Below, in pieces: positions 1-6,428 of a stretch of DNA of 8,705 nucleotides. Within the stretch, counting starts at the first letter, position 1, and each line of letters opens with the position of its first letter. Below the pieces are notes generated by a model that was given only the letters and a program-made list of their open reading frames with translations, did not search any database and had not been told where the DNA came from. The position numbers were made by a program, and so were the translations under genes. Source of the stretch: a bacterium (GTDB lineage: Bacteria; Patescibacteriota; Minisyncoccia; Phycocordibacterales; SBAW01); assembly GCA_021813335.1 (NCBI GenBank), contig JAKALC010000030.1:1-8705 (forward strand), written 5' to 3'.

Positions 1-120
1 CGTCGCGGGTTCCGCGAGATTGTGCGGGAAAAGATAGTTCATCGCGTAGCCGTCGGACACGAGCTTCACGTCGTTTTTGGCGCCGATGCCGCGGACATCT
101 TTCGTCAAAATGACTTTCAT
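1..120 (-). CDS. rplI: Large-subunit ribosomal protein L9, N-terminal part (cut by window edge)
   Basis: The 40 visible residues begin MKVILTKDVRGIGAKND and continue through VSDGYAMNYLFPHNLA, which is the typical N-terminal globular domain of L9: a short beta strand, the glycine-rich RNA-binding turn, and the SDGYxxNYLxP signature. L9 binds 23S rRNA near the L1 stalk base and extends a long helix away from the ribosome. The linker helix and C-terminal domain lie beyond the left edge, so length cannot be judged. The ATG is 22 bases downstream of the S41 protease stop codon on the same strand, so the two are probably cotranscribed. No Shine-Dalgarno sequence precedes the ATG. A TGTAAT hexamer ending 11 bases upstream of the ATG could be an internal -10, but I find no good -35 for it. 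Identification rests on family recognition and is strong despite truncation. Confidence 0.93.
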   Translation of the reverse strand, partial: MKVILTKDVRGIGAKNDVKLVSDGYAMNYLFPHNLAEPAT

Positions 121-142
121 ATCGTGGAATGATTACAAGGTA

Positions 143-1444
143 TCAATTGGACTCCAAATACTGCATCGCCGCTTCTTTCTGAGGATCATTGCCGGAGGCG
201 AGATCCTTCGCCGTCGTCGTCGCCGCGATGTCCGGCGTAAGGCCGCCGTCCGATATGGACGTGCCGTTCGGCGTAAGCCACCTCGCGACGGTTATCTTCG
301 CTTCGGCGCCTCCGCCCAGGTCGAAGAGCTCCTGCACCGAACCTTTGCCGAAGGAGCGCGTGCCGACGAGCTTCGCGATGCCGTGCTGCTGCAGCGCTCC
401 GGCGAGGATCTCGGCGGCGGACGCCGTGCCCTGGTCCATAAGTATCGCCATCGAGAGCTTCTTGTTGGCGAAGACGTTATAGCCGAAGCTCCGGTGGACG
501 ACGTTGTCCTGCCGGCCGCGGTAGTCCTCGGTCACGACGACGTCTCCCGCGGGCAGGAAGTAGCTCGCCATATCGACGGCCGCGTTGAGATAGCCGCCCG
601 GATTGCCGCGCAGGTCGAGAAGGAGCCGCGTATCGCCCGACTCGAAGAACGCGCGCAGCGCGTCGCGGAAGTCGTCGGCCGAGACGGCGGAGAAGTTGTA
701 AAGATCTATCTCGAAGACGCCCTCGCCGGCGTGATTCGAATAATCGATGGTCGGTATCTGTATGGTCTGCCGGACGATGGGGATGACGGCGGGCTGCGCG
801 CTTCCGCCGTGCATCACGGTTATCTTGACCGTCGTGCCGAGCGGCCCGCGGATGAGCTTCACCGCCTCGTCGACGCCGAGGTGGGCCGCCGCCGTATCAT
901 CGATGAAGAGTATTTTGTCGCCCGCCCTGATGCCGGCCGCTTCCGCGGGGCTTCCCTTGAGGGGCGACACGACGACGAGAGCTCCGTCCTGCTCCCCTAT
1001 CTCCATACCGACGCCGCCGAACGAGCCGCTGATGTTCTGGTCGAACACGCTGGCGTCGGACGGCGGGAAGAAGACCGTGTACGGGTCGCCGTAGCTCCCC
1101 ATAAGCCCCTGGATCGCTCCATAGAGCTTTTCATCGTCGGTCGGGACGGTGCCCGAAGCGTGCGCTTCGACGAAGTTGCGGTCGAGCAGATTCCAGGCGG
1201 TCCACAGCGGCGTGAAATCGACTCCCGAAGGCTGCCCGGAACCGTTCAGCTCGTCGGGCGTCAGCGTGACGGTCGTCGTCGAAAAGATGACGCGGGCGGC
1301 GAGCGTCGGCTGCGTCTCGGCGAAGGTTCGCACCTGGTTGAGGCCGACGTACAGGCCGGCGAAGAAAACGGCGATGATAGTCGCATAAAAGCCGGCTTTG
1401 CGGCGCAGAAATCCTTTCGCGGCCCCGGTTCGGTGCTCGTTCAT
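143..1444 (-). CDS. S41 family carboxy-terminal processing protease (CtpA/Prc-like), membrane-anchored
   Basis: This 433-residue protein has the full C-terminal processing peptidase layout. A basic N-terminus (about 1-18) precedes one hydrophobic segment (about 19-36), predicting a membrane anchor with the rest outside the cell. A PDZ domain spans about 140-215 and contains the GVGMEIG carboxylate-binding loop and GIRAGDKILFIDD. The S41 core includes LLLDLRGNPGGYL (274-286), the nucleophile Ser342 in DQGTASAAEI, and the general base Lys367 in SFGKGSVQ. Such Ser/Lys proteases trim or degrade proteins from exposed C-termini in the envelope. The reading frame stays open far upstream into antisense of the neighbouring gene. 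I chose the ATG at 1442-1444 because it sits directly before the hydrophobic anchor and 7 bases downstream of a good sigma70 -10. That implies a leaderless message. rplI follows in the same direction. The specific substrate is unknown. Confidence 0.93.
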   Translation of the reverse strand: MNEHRTGAAKGFLRRKAGFYATIIAVFFAGLYVGLNQVRTFAETQPTLAARVIFSTTTVTLTPDELNGSGQPSGVDFTPLWTAWNLLDRNFVEAHASGTVPTDDEKLYGAIQGLMGSYGDPYTVFFPPSDASVFDQNISGSFGGVGMEIGEQDGALVVVSPLKGSPAEAAGIRAGDKILFIDDTAAAHLGVDEAVKLIRGPLGTTVKITVMHGGSAQPAVIPIVRQTIQIPTIDYSNHAGEGVFEIDLYNFSAVSADDFRDALRAFFESGDTRLLLDLRGNPGGYLNAAVDMASYFLPAGDVVVTEDYRGRQDNVVHRSFGYNVFANKKLSMAILMDQGTASAAEILAGALQQHGIAKLVGTRSFGKGSVQELFDLGGGAEAKITVARWLTPNGTSISDGGLTPDIAATTTAKDLASGNDPQKEAAMQYLESN

Positions 1445-1451
1445 TAGAGAA

Positions 1452-1480
1452 AGTATCGCAAATCGGGCGGGCCGGGTCAA
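1452..1480 (-). promoter_or_regulatory. Sigma70-type promoter for the S41 protease gene, predicted leaderless
   Basis: Read on the minus strand, TTGACC (1475-1480) is followed after exactly 17 bases by GATACT (1452-1457). Only 7 bases separate the -10 from the ATG, so the expected transcription start coincides with or touches the start codon. No Shine-Dalgarno sequence is present, consistent with leaderless translation. Confidence 0.75.
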
Positions 1481-1536
1481 ACGGCCGCCGTAGCGAGCGC
1501 GGAAAGGAGACGGACAAGAACCCTCCGAAATTGCGG

Positions 1537-1542
1537 TATACT
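1537..1542 (+). promoter_or_regulatory. -10 element for the CorA-type gene, predicted leaderless
   Basis: TATACT differs from the TATAAT consensus at one base and lies 7 bases before the ATG at 1550. This is the same spacing as the divergent protease promoter. The -35 is poor: the best candidate around 1511-1518 contains only a partial GACA match. The start of transcription would fall at or next to the start codon. Confidence 0.6.
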
Positions 1543-1549
1543 TATCGTT

Positions 1550-2461
1550 ATGATAGAGCGCCGTTCCAACAAAGATACGGTCTGGGTCGACCTGCGGTCT
1601 CCCACCCAGGAAGAGGTGCGCTCCGTAATGAAGCACTACGACGTGCATCCGCTCATCGCCGACGAGCTCCTCTCTCCGTCCGCCCGGCAAAAGACGGAGC
1701 GTTACGGCGAGTTCCTCTATCTCGTCCTCAACTTCCCGACGTTCGGCGCCCGCCACGAGCACGTCGCGCAGGAGATCGACATCGTTCTCGGAAAGCGCCT
1801 GTTCATCACGGCGACCTACGAGGAGATCGACGCCCTGCGTTCTTTCGCCCATACGTTCGAGACCGCGGCCATCCTCGAACACGGCGCGCCCGCGAACCAC
1901 GGCGGCCATATGCTCTACCTTATGCTCACGAAGTTCTACCGCACGCTCTACGACGAGATAGAGTACGTGCGCGAGGAGCTGCAGCGCATCGAAGACCTCG
2001 TTTTTTCGGAAAAGGAGCGCCAGATGGTCATCGAGATATCCCGCGCGAGCCGCATCGTGCTCGACTTCCGCCGGACGCTCTCTCCGCACCAGGAGATGCT
2101 CTCGTCGCTCGAGACGCAGGGCGGCCGCGTATTCGGCCAGGAGTTCGCCTTTTACGCGCGGCTTTTGCAGAGCGAGCATCTCAAGGTGCAGAACGGCCTC
2201 GACGAGCTCCGCGACTCTCTCGAGGAATTGCGCGAGACCAACAATTCGCTCCTTTCGGCCAAGCAGAACGAAGTGATGAAGAACCTTACCGTGATGGCTT
2301 TCATCGCGCTGCCGCTCTCGTTCATCGCCGATATCTTTACGATGAATACCCGCTACACGCCGATCATCGGCCAGCCGTACGACTTCTGGATCGTGCTCGG
2401 CGCTATGCTCGCGGTCGCCCTGGCGTTCCTCCTCTATTTCAAGCACCGCAAGTGGCTCTAG
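1550..2461 (+). CDS. CorA-family divalent cation transporter with TMN in place of GMN
   Basis: The 303-residue protein has the CorA architecture. An N-terminal alpha/beta cytoplasmic domain (about 1-110) contains the opening VWVDLRSPTQEEV and the YLVLNFP and ITATYEEID strands. A long helical stalk follows (about 120-243, including LYDEIEYVREELQRIEDLVF). Two C-terminal membrane helices lie at about 244-263 and 279-297, with a basic tail KHRKW. CorA proteins are pentameric channels for Mg2+ and related divalent ions. The selectivity motif, normally YGMNF at the end of the first helix, reads FTMNT here (TMN at 264-266), so Met and Asn are kept but the Gly is replaced by Thr. Variants of the motif occur in CorA relatives with altered function, including zinc transport or efflux in the ZntB branch, so the ion is uncertain. 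The ATG at 1550 has no Shine-Dalgarno and lies 7 bases after TATACT. cysS begins 14 bases after the stop. Confidence 0.9.
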   Translation: MIERRSNKDTVWVDLRSPTQEEVRSVMKHYDVHPLIADELLSPSARQKTERYGEFLYLVLNFPTFGARHEHVAQEIDIVLGKRLFITATYEEIDALRSFAHTFETAAILEHGAPANHGGHMLYLMLTKFYRTLYDEIEYVREELQRIEDLVFSEKERQMVIEISRASRIVLDFRRTLSPHQEMLSSLETQGGRVFGQEFAFYARLLQSEHLKVQNGLDELRDSLEELRETNNSLLSAKQNEVMKNLTVMAFIALPLSFIADIFTMNTRYTPIIGQPYDFWIVLGAMLAVALAFLLYFKHRKWL

Positions 2462-2475
2462 CGCTCCCCTCCCCG

Positions 2476-3939
2476 ATGCTTACGTTTCTCCGCACGATCA
2501 TCCGCCCCAAGCCGCAGGCGTCCCTCCCGCCTCTCTTTCTGCGCAACACCCTCTCGGGCGAGATCGAGGAGTTCGCGCCGCTTTCGCGCGGCAAGGTGAA
2601 GATGTACAACTGCGGCCCGACGGTCTATGACCGCCAGCACATCGGCAACCTGCGCCCCCCGGTCGTCTTCAACGTCCTGCGCCGCATACTCGATCGCTGG
2701 GGCTACGATGTCCGCCAGGTGACCAATATCACCGACTTCGGGCATCTCGCGAGCGATGCGGACGAGGGCGAAGACAAGATGTCCGCAGGCCTGAAGCGCG
2801 AAGGGATGGAGCTCTCGCTTGAGAATATGCACATCCTCGCGGAGAGATACGCGAAGCTGTATTTCGAGGACGTGCGCGCGCTCGGCGTTGACACGGACAA
2901 GACGGCGTATCCGCGGGCCAGCGAATATATTCCCGAGGAGATCGCCCTCATCCAGACGCTTGTCGAGAAGGGTTACGCGTACCGCGCGAAAAGCGGCGTG
3001 TACTTCGAGGTGTCGCGCTTCGCTCCGTACGGCAAACTAGGCGGCATAGATCTCGCGGGCCTCAAGCACGGCGCCCGCGTGAAGGCGAGCGCCGACAAGC
3101 GCGGCCCTTTCGACTTCATACTTTGGAAATCGGACAAGCATTTGGGTTGGGAGAGCCCGTGGGGCAAAGGGTTCCCCGGCTGGCATATCGAGTGCACCGC
3201 GATGGTTTTCAAGCTTCTCGGCCGGCAGATCGATATTCATACGGGAGGCATCGAGCACATACCGGTCCACCACAACAATGAGATAGCCCAGGCCGAGAGC
3301 GCGTCCGGGAAGCGCTTCGTGAGGTATTGGCTCCACAACGATCACATCACGATAGAAGGGAAAAAAATCTCGAAGTCGCTCGGCAATACGGTGTATCTTC
3401 ACAACATCACCGACCGCGGGTTTTCGCCCCTGTCTCTGCGGTACTGGTTCCTGACGGCTCACTACCGCTCGCCCTCCAACTTCACCTGGGAGGCGCTCCA
3501 GGGCGCGCATACCGCGCGCGAGCGCCTGCTGCGCTTCTTCTTCGAGGATTTACGCCAGGTCGAGCCCGGCGCGCCCGACCCCGTGTTTATGCGCGATTTC
3601 CTTGCGGCGCTCGCGCGCGACCTCGACACGCCTTCCGCGCTTGCGCGCGTCTGGGAGCTTGTGAAAGACGAGAAGGTTTCCACATCGGCGAAGAAGGCCT
3701 CGCTCATCGAGGCGGACAAGGTGCTCGGCCTCGGCCTCGGGGATAAGCGCGAAATGTCGAAGCTCGCCGTTGTTCCTGAGAACGAACTGCCGGACGATAT
3801 CAAAAAATTGGTGGATGAGCGCGATGCGGCGCGTGCCGCCGGCGAATACGTCAAAGCCGACGAACTCCGCGCCGCGATCGAATCGCGCGGCTACGAGCTC
3901 CGCGACACGCCGGAAGGCGCCAAAGTAAAGAAAAAATAA
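2476..3939 (+). CDS. cysS: Cysteinyl-tRNA synthetase
   Basis: This 487-residue class I synthetase charges tRNA-Cys with cysteine in the cytoplasm. Signature parts appear in order: YNCGPTVYDRQHIGN with zinc ligand Cys46 and the HIGH-type motif HIGN (55-58), VTNITDFGH (82-90), WHIECTAM with Cys240, a zinc loop ending VHHNNEIAQAE with His265 and Glu269, and KISKS (297-301). A DALR-type helical region near 375-400 and a short C-terminal helical tail follow. All four expected zinc ligands are present. The loop before the last two reads GGIEHIPVHHNNE rather than the common GGGxDLxFPHHENE. Relative to typical bacterial CysRS, about 15-20 residues precede the normal start region. The ATG at 2476 has no Shine-Dalgarno sequence. 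An in-frame GTG at 2452, overlapping the end of the upstream gene, is an alternative start. The 14-base gap indicates cotranscription with the CorA-type gene. Confidence 0.96.
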   Translation: MLTFLRTIIRPKPQASLPPLFLRNTLSGEIEEFAPLSRGKVKMYNCGPTVYDRQHIGNLRPPVVFNVLRRILDRWGYDVRQVTNITDFGHLASDADEGEDKMSAGLKREGMELSLENMHILAERYAKLYFEDVRALGVDTDKTAYPRASEYIPEEIALIQTLVEKGYAYRAKSGVYFEVSRFAPYGKLGGIDLAGLKHGARVKASADKRGPFDFILWKSDKHLGWESPWGKGFPGWHIECTAMVFKLLGRQIDIHTGGIEHIPVHHNNEIAQAESASGKRFVRYWLHNDHITIEGKKISKSLGNTVYLHNITDRGFSPLSLRYWFLTAHYRSPSNFTWEALQGAHTARERLLRFFFEDLRQVEPGAPDPVFMRDFLAALARDLDTPSALARVWELVKDEKVSTSAKKASLIEADKVLGLGLGDKREMSKLAVVPENELPDDIKKLVDERDAARAAGEYVKADELRAAIESRGYELRDTPEGAKVKKK

Positions 3940-3963
3940 CACCGGCCTCTCATGCGTTCGGGC

Positions 3964-3991
3964 AACAAAAAGGCGCACCCGAAGGTGCGCC
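3964..3991 (-). terminator. Rho-independent terminator with UUCG loop
   Basis: A perfect 8-bp stem (GGCGCACC at 3972-3979 with GGTGCGCC at 3984-3991) encloses a CGAA loop on plus, which reads UUCG on the minus transcript. On the minus strand it is followed by TTTTTGTT (3971-3964). It terminates the 66-residue gene, whose stop lies 16 bases before it. In the plus direction it follows the cysS stop but has only a weak T-rich tail, so termination of cysS there would be less efficient. Confidence 0.88.
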
Positions 3992-4007
3992 GGTCCGTTC
4001 TTCTCCG

Positions 4008-4208
4008 TTAGTTCGAGCCGCTTCGCCGGAAGTCGAGCTCGTCATCCGGGACGACGGTCTGGCCGACCTCAAGCATCGCTATCTCGAGACGATTCTGGAT
4101 CTCGAAAGACGGCTTGCTGAGAGCCGGCTTGTCGCCGTAGGGCTTGTCCAGGGCCGCCGCTATTTCCTGAACCTTCTTTTCCAAAGTCTTGCGGGAAACG
4201 GTCCCCAT
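4008..4208 (-). CDS. Small uncharacterised protein, 66 residues
   Basis: I do not recognise a family. The protein begins MGTVSRKTLEKKVQEIAAAL and ends DDELDFRRSGSN. It has a basic amphipathic helix (about 5-22), a Pro/Gly/Lys linker (23-33), a second likely helix (34-50), and an acidic then basic tail. It has no signal peptide, membrane segment or cysteine, so it should be a soluble cytoplasmic protein. The frame is open upstream to an ATG ending at 4295, but that region contains the promoter. The ATG at 4206-4208 is preceded by a perfect AAGGAG with a 5-base gap, which fixes the start. The gene is monocistronic, with its own near-consensus promoter and terminator, and converges on cysS. The strong expression signals argue that it is a real, probably abundant protein. 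A regulator or nucleic-acid-associated role would be guesswork. Confidence 0.8.
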   Translation of the reverse strand: MGTVSRKTLEKKVQEIAAALDKPYGDKPALSKPSFEIQNRLEIAMLEVGQTVVPDDELDFRRSGSN

Positions 4209-4213
4209 ACCAA

Positions 4214-4219
4214 CTCCTT
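4214..4219 (-). promoter_or_regulatory. Strong Shine-Dalgarno site fixing the start of the 66-residue gene
   Basis: On the minus strand AAGGAG is followed by TTGGT and then ATG (5-base spacing). It is one of only two strong Shine-Dalgarno sequences in the window and rules out the longer upstream start. Confidence 0.85.
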
Positions 4220-4244
4220 CATCGGTTGAGAGAGGTCTTAGTAA

Positions 4245-4274
4245 ATTATAAAACATAATACGCCATAAAGTCAA
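4245..4274 (-). promoter_or_regulatory. Near-consensus sigma70 promoter of the 66-residue gene
   Basis: On the minus strand TTGACT (4269-4274) and a perfect TATAAT (4245-4250) are separated by 18 bases. The start of transcription should fall near 4238, giving a leader of about 30 bases that contains the Shine-Dalgarno site. The promoter lies in an AT-rich patch, unlike the surrounding GC-rich sequence. This is the best promoter by consensus in the window. Confidence 0.85.
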
Positions 4275-4276
4275 TA

Positions 4277-4287
4277 CCTTCGGAAGG
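4277..4287. repeat. 11-base palindrome next to a promoter
   Basis: CCTTCGGAAGG is a perfect inverted repeat around a central G. It ends 2 bases upstream of the -35 box of the 66-residue gene and lies in the same gap as the dnaB upstream region, so it could be a protein-binding site. It could equally be chance. Confidence 0.3.
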
Positions 4288-4337
4288 AGTCGCATAAGAT
4301 GGGGATGAAATGGTGATAAGTCGGCCCTGTCGTTGCA

Positions 4338-4377
4338 TTGAAACTATCCCACGCACCCTGTACCCTATACCCTACGT
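4338..4377 (+). promoter_or_regulatory. dnaB upstream region with tandem heptamers and weak promoter elements
   Basis: Three tandem heptamers (CACCCTG at 4354-4360, TACCCTA at 4361-4367, TACCCTA at 4368-4374) abut the dnaB start with three bases between. A -10-like TATACC (4366-4371) sits 6 bases before the ATG, matching the leaderless spacing of other genes here. TTGAAA (4338-4343) is the only decent -35. It is 22 bases from TATACC, but 17 bases from the poorer TACCCT at 4361-4366. Promoter placement is therefore uncertain. Confidence 0.4.
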
Positions 4378-5754
4378 ATGGCCACCCCGCTTCGACTCCC
4401 GCCGCAGACCATCGAATCCGAAAAAGCCCTGCTCGGCGCTCTTATGATTCGCGCCGATTCGATGCCCGACATCGTCGACATTCTCTCCCCCGACGCGTTT
4501 TATGTACAGAAGCACGCGGTCATCTATCGGACGATGCTCGCGTTGTGGACGAAGAACGAACCCATCGACATCGAGTCGGTGCGCGCGAAGCTTGCCGAGC
4601 GCGGCGAGCTCGAAGGGGTGGGCGGCGTCGCCTATCTCACCGAGCTCGCGAGCGACGTTCCCGCCGCGTCGAACGCCCGCCACTACGCCAACCTCGTTCA
4701 GAAGAAATATGTCCTGCGCTCGCTCACCGGCGCGGGAGAGTACGTGGCGGAGCTCGGGTTCGACGAGGCGGCCGAGCTCGACGACACGCTCGATCGCGCG
4801 GAGAAAAAGGTCTACGAAGTCGCCCACGCCTCGACTCTCTCGAAATTCGTCTCGCTCAAGAGCTCGCTTACCGAGGCGTGGGCGCGGCTCGAACATCTCA
4901 ACGAGCATAAGGACGAGATGCGCGGCGTCTCGACCGGCTTCAAGGACCTCGATTCGCTTCTCGCCGGCTTCCAGAAGTCCGACCTCATCATCCTCGCCGC
5001 GCGCCCCTCGATGGGCAAGACCGCGCTCGCGCTCGATATCGCGCGGCAGTCGGCCGTGAAGCACGGCACGGTGGTCGGCATCTTCTCGCTTGAAATGAGC
5101 GCCCAGCAGCTTGTCGACCGTATGGTCGCCGCCGAAGCGCGCGTCAACTCGTGGAATCTCCGTACCGGCACTCTCCGCGACGCGGATGACTTCGAGCGCA
5201 TCCGTGACGCGTACGATCGCCTTTCACAAGCGCCCATCTTCATCGACGACTCTCCCGGCAGCAACATCCTCAAAATGCGCGCGGTCGCCCGCCGTCTGAA
5301 GCGCGAGCAGGGCCTGGGGCTCCTCGTCGTCGACTACCTTCAGCTTATGGTGCCGACGGGCGCCCGCGCGTCGGACTCGCTCGTGCAGCAGGTGACGGAA
5401 ATATCCCGCTCGCTCAAGATCCTCGCGCGCGAGCTCGACGTGCCGGTCCTCGCGCTCTCGCAGCTTTCGCGCGCGGTCGAACAGCGCCGCGGCCGCCCCC
5501 GCCTCTCCGACCTCCGCGACTCGGGCTCCATCGAACAAGACGCCGACGTCGTGATGTTCATCCATCGCGAGGACAAGATGAGCGACAACCAGGACCGTCC
5601 GAACGTGGCGGAAATCCTTGTCGAGAAGCACCGCAACGGGCCGGTCGGCAAGGTCGAGCTCTTCTTCGACGACAAGCGCACGACGTTCCTTACGATGGAC
5701 AAGAGCGATTTCGGTATGCTCGAGGCGTCGAAATCGGCCGCCGATGACTTTTGA
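4378..5754 (+). CDS. dnaB: Replicative DNA helicase DnaB
   Basis: This 458-residue protein is a full-length DnaB (E. coli 471). It forms the hexameric ring that unwinds DNA ahead of the replisome and recruits primase. The N-terminal primase-binding helical domain (about 8-110) opens LRLPPQTIESEKALLGALM. After the linker helix (about 155-182), the RecA-like motor begins at STGFKDLDSLLAGFQ. Walker A is ARPSMGKT (208-215, Lys214), the catalytic Glu239 lies in FSLEMS, Walker B is LLVVDYLQLM (315-324, Asp319), and LALSQLSR (358-365) is the sensor strand. RDSGSIEQDADVVMFIHRE (380-398) is the conserved DnaB C-terminal block. No intein or frameshift interrupts it. The ATG at 4378 has no Shine-Dalgarno and follows tandem CCCTA-type heptamers. 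The adjacent recR start, 21 bases after the stop, makes a likely operon. Confidence 0.97.
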   Translation: MATPLRLPPQTIESEKALLGALMIRADSMPDIVDILSPDAFYVQKHAVIYRTMLALWTKNEPIDIESVRAKLAERGELEGVGGVAYLTELASDVPAASNARHYANLVQKKYVLRSLTGAGEYVAELGFDEAAELDDTLDRAEKKVYEVAHASTLSKFVSLKSSLTEAWARLEHLNEHKDEMRGVSTGFKDLDSLLAGFQKSDLIILAARPSMGKTALALDIARQSAVKHGTVVGIFSLEMSAQQLVDRMVAAEARVNSWNLRTGTLRDADDFERIRDAYDRLSQAPIFIDDSPGSNILKMRAVARRLKREQGLGLLVVDYLQLMVPTGARASDSLVQQVTEISRSLKILARELDVPVLALSQLSRAVEQRRGRPRLSDLRDSGSIEQDADVVMFIHREDKMSDNQDRPNVAEILVEKHRNGPVGKVELFFDDKRTTFLTMDKSDFGMLEASKSAADDF

Positions 5755-5775
5755 TCCCATCCCCTAATCTTTTCT

Positions 5776-6396
5776 ATGGAGAATCCCATTGAGGCCCTTG
5801 CGGCGGCATTCGAGCGCTTCCCCGGCATCGGTCCGCGGCAGGCTCGGCGTTTCGTGCAGTTTCTGCTGTCGCAGAACGGCGCCTATCGGACGATGCTCGC
5901 CGACGCCATCCGCGGCATCGGCGCCGAGACCTCGATGTGCAAGCGCTGCTACCGCTGGTTTCCCAAGGAGGGAGGCGACGGGAAGCTCTGCTCCATCTGC
6001 GGCAGCGCCAAGCGCGACCAGGGTCTTCTTTTCGTCATCGAAAAGGACGCGGATATCGACAATGTCGAGCGCGGCGGCTACAAAGGTCTCTACTTCGTCC
6101 TGGGAGGCACGGCGCCCCTCGCCGAAGAGCACCCCGAGCGCTATCTGCGCGCGCACGAACTCGTGCGGCGCGTCGAGGCCGATGCGGAGAAGGGCGCGCT
6201 CAAGGAGCTCATCCTCGGACTCTCGGCGACGAGCGAGGGCGATCATACGCGGCTCCTGCTTCAGGAAAAATTGCGGCCCATCGCCGAGGGTCTCGGCTTC
6301 AAGATATCGTCGCTCGGCCGAGGGCTCTCCACGGGTTCTGAGCTCGAATACGCCGATCCGGATACCATTTCACAAGCTTTGGGCAATCGGCGCTGA
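5776..6396 (+). CDS. recR: Recombination mediator RecR
   Basis: The 206-residue protein matches RecR in length and domain order. An N-terminal helix-hairpin-helix is at about 12-31 (FERFPGIGPRQARRFVQFLL). A C4 zinc finger follows with Cys55, Cys58, Cys72 and Cys75, then a Toprim domain from about 82 with Glu89 and the Asp91/Asp93 region and GLYFVLGG. The C-terminal GRGLSTGSELEYADPDT is the family signature. RecR works with RecO, and RecF in many bacteria, to load RecA onto SSB-coated single-stranded DNA at gaps and stalled forks. It often neighbours dnaX and ybaB. Here it follows dnaB by 21 bases with no Shine-Dalgarno and no separate good promoter, implying cotranscription. Its TGA stop lies inside the left arm of a 38-base palindrome. 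Confidence 0.96.
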   Translation: MENPIEALAAAFERFPGIGPRQARRFVQFLLSQNGAYRTMLADAIRGIGAETSMCKRCYRWFPKEGGDGKLCSICGSAKRDQGLLFVIEKDADIDNVERGGYKGLYFVLGGTAPLAEEHPERYLRAHELVRRVEADAEKGALKELILGLSATSEGDHTRLLLQEKLRPIAEGLGFKISSLGRGLSTGSELEYADPDTISQALGNRR

Positions 6397-6428
6397 AAAC
6401 ACCGCCATATATGGCAGCGTTTTCAGCG
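6391..6428. repeat. 38-base imperfect palindrome over the recR stop codon
   Basis: The outer arms CGCTGAAAAC (6391-6400) and GTTTTCAGCG (6419-6428) are exact inverse complements. The inner arms GCCATA/TATGGC are exact too. Overall this gives a 19-bp stem with two mismatched pairs and almost no loop. The recR TGA (6394-6396) is inside the left arm. It has no T-run after it. One base separates it from the bidirectional terminator stem that follows. Confidence 0.8.

Noticed and set aside
77..1447. Long plus-strand open frame antisense to the S41 protease gene
   Set aside because: Arg/Asp/Val-rich translation with no recognisable domain. It mirrors a fully conserved protease on the other strand and is an effect of GC-rich codon use.
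1445..2446. Open extension of the protease frame upstream, antisense to the CorA-type gene
   Set aside because: The added 334 residues are low-complexity His/Glu/Arg-rich shadow sequence. The membrane anchor and promoter place the true start at 1444.
1531..2475. Open extension of the cysS frame back through the CorA-type gene
   Set aside because: It is the shifted frame of a clear CorA protein. No fusion is implied, although the GTG at 2452 remains possible as a start.
4209..4295. Upstream ATG extending the 66-residue protein to 95 residues
   Set aside because: The extension would be encoded by the -35/-10 promoter and Shine-Dalgarno region.
4284..4316. Five-codon open frame (MGMKW) with an AAGGAG 9 bases upstream, before dnaB
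   Set aside because: Too short to support, and the AAGGAG is part of the palindrome. No attenuator-like structure follows.
4344..4352. CTATCCCAC before dnaB as a DnaA box
   Set aside because: Too many mismatches to the TTATCCACA consensus and no cluster of boxes, so no replication origin is supported.
5755..5775. TAATCT upstream of recR as a -10 element
   Set aside because: Poor match, no -35, and only 21 bases after dnaB, so cotranscription is simpler.
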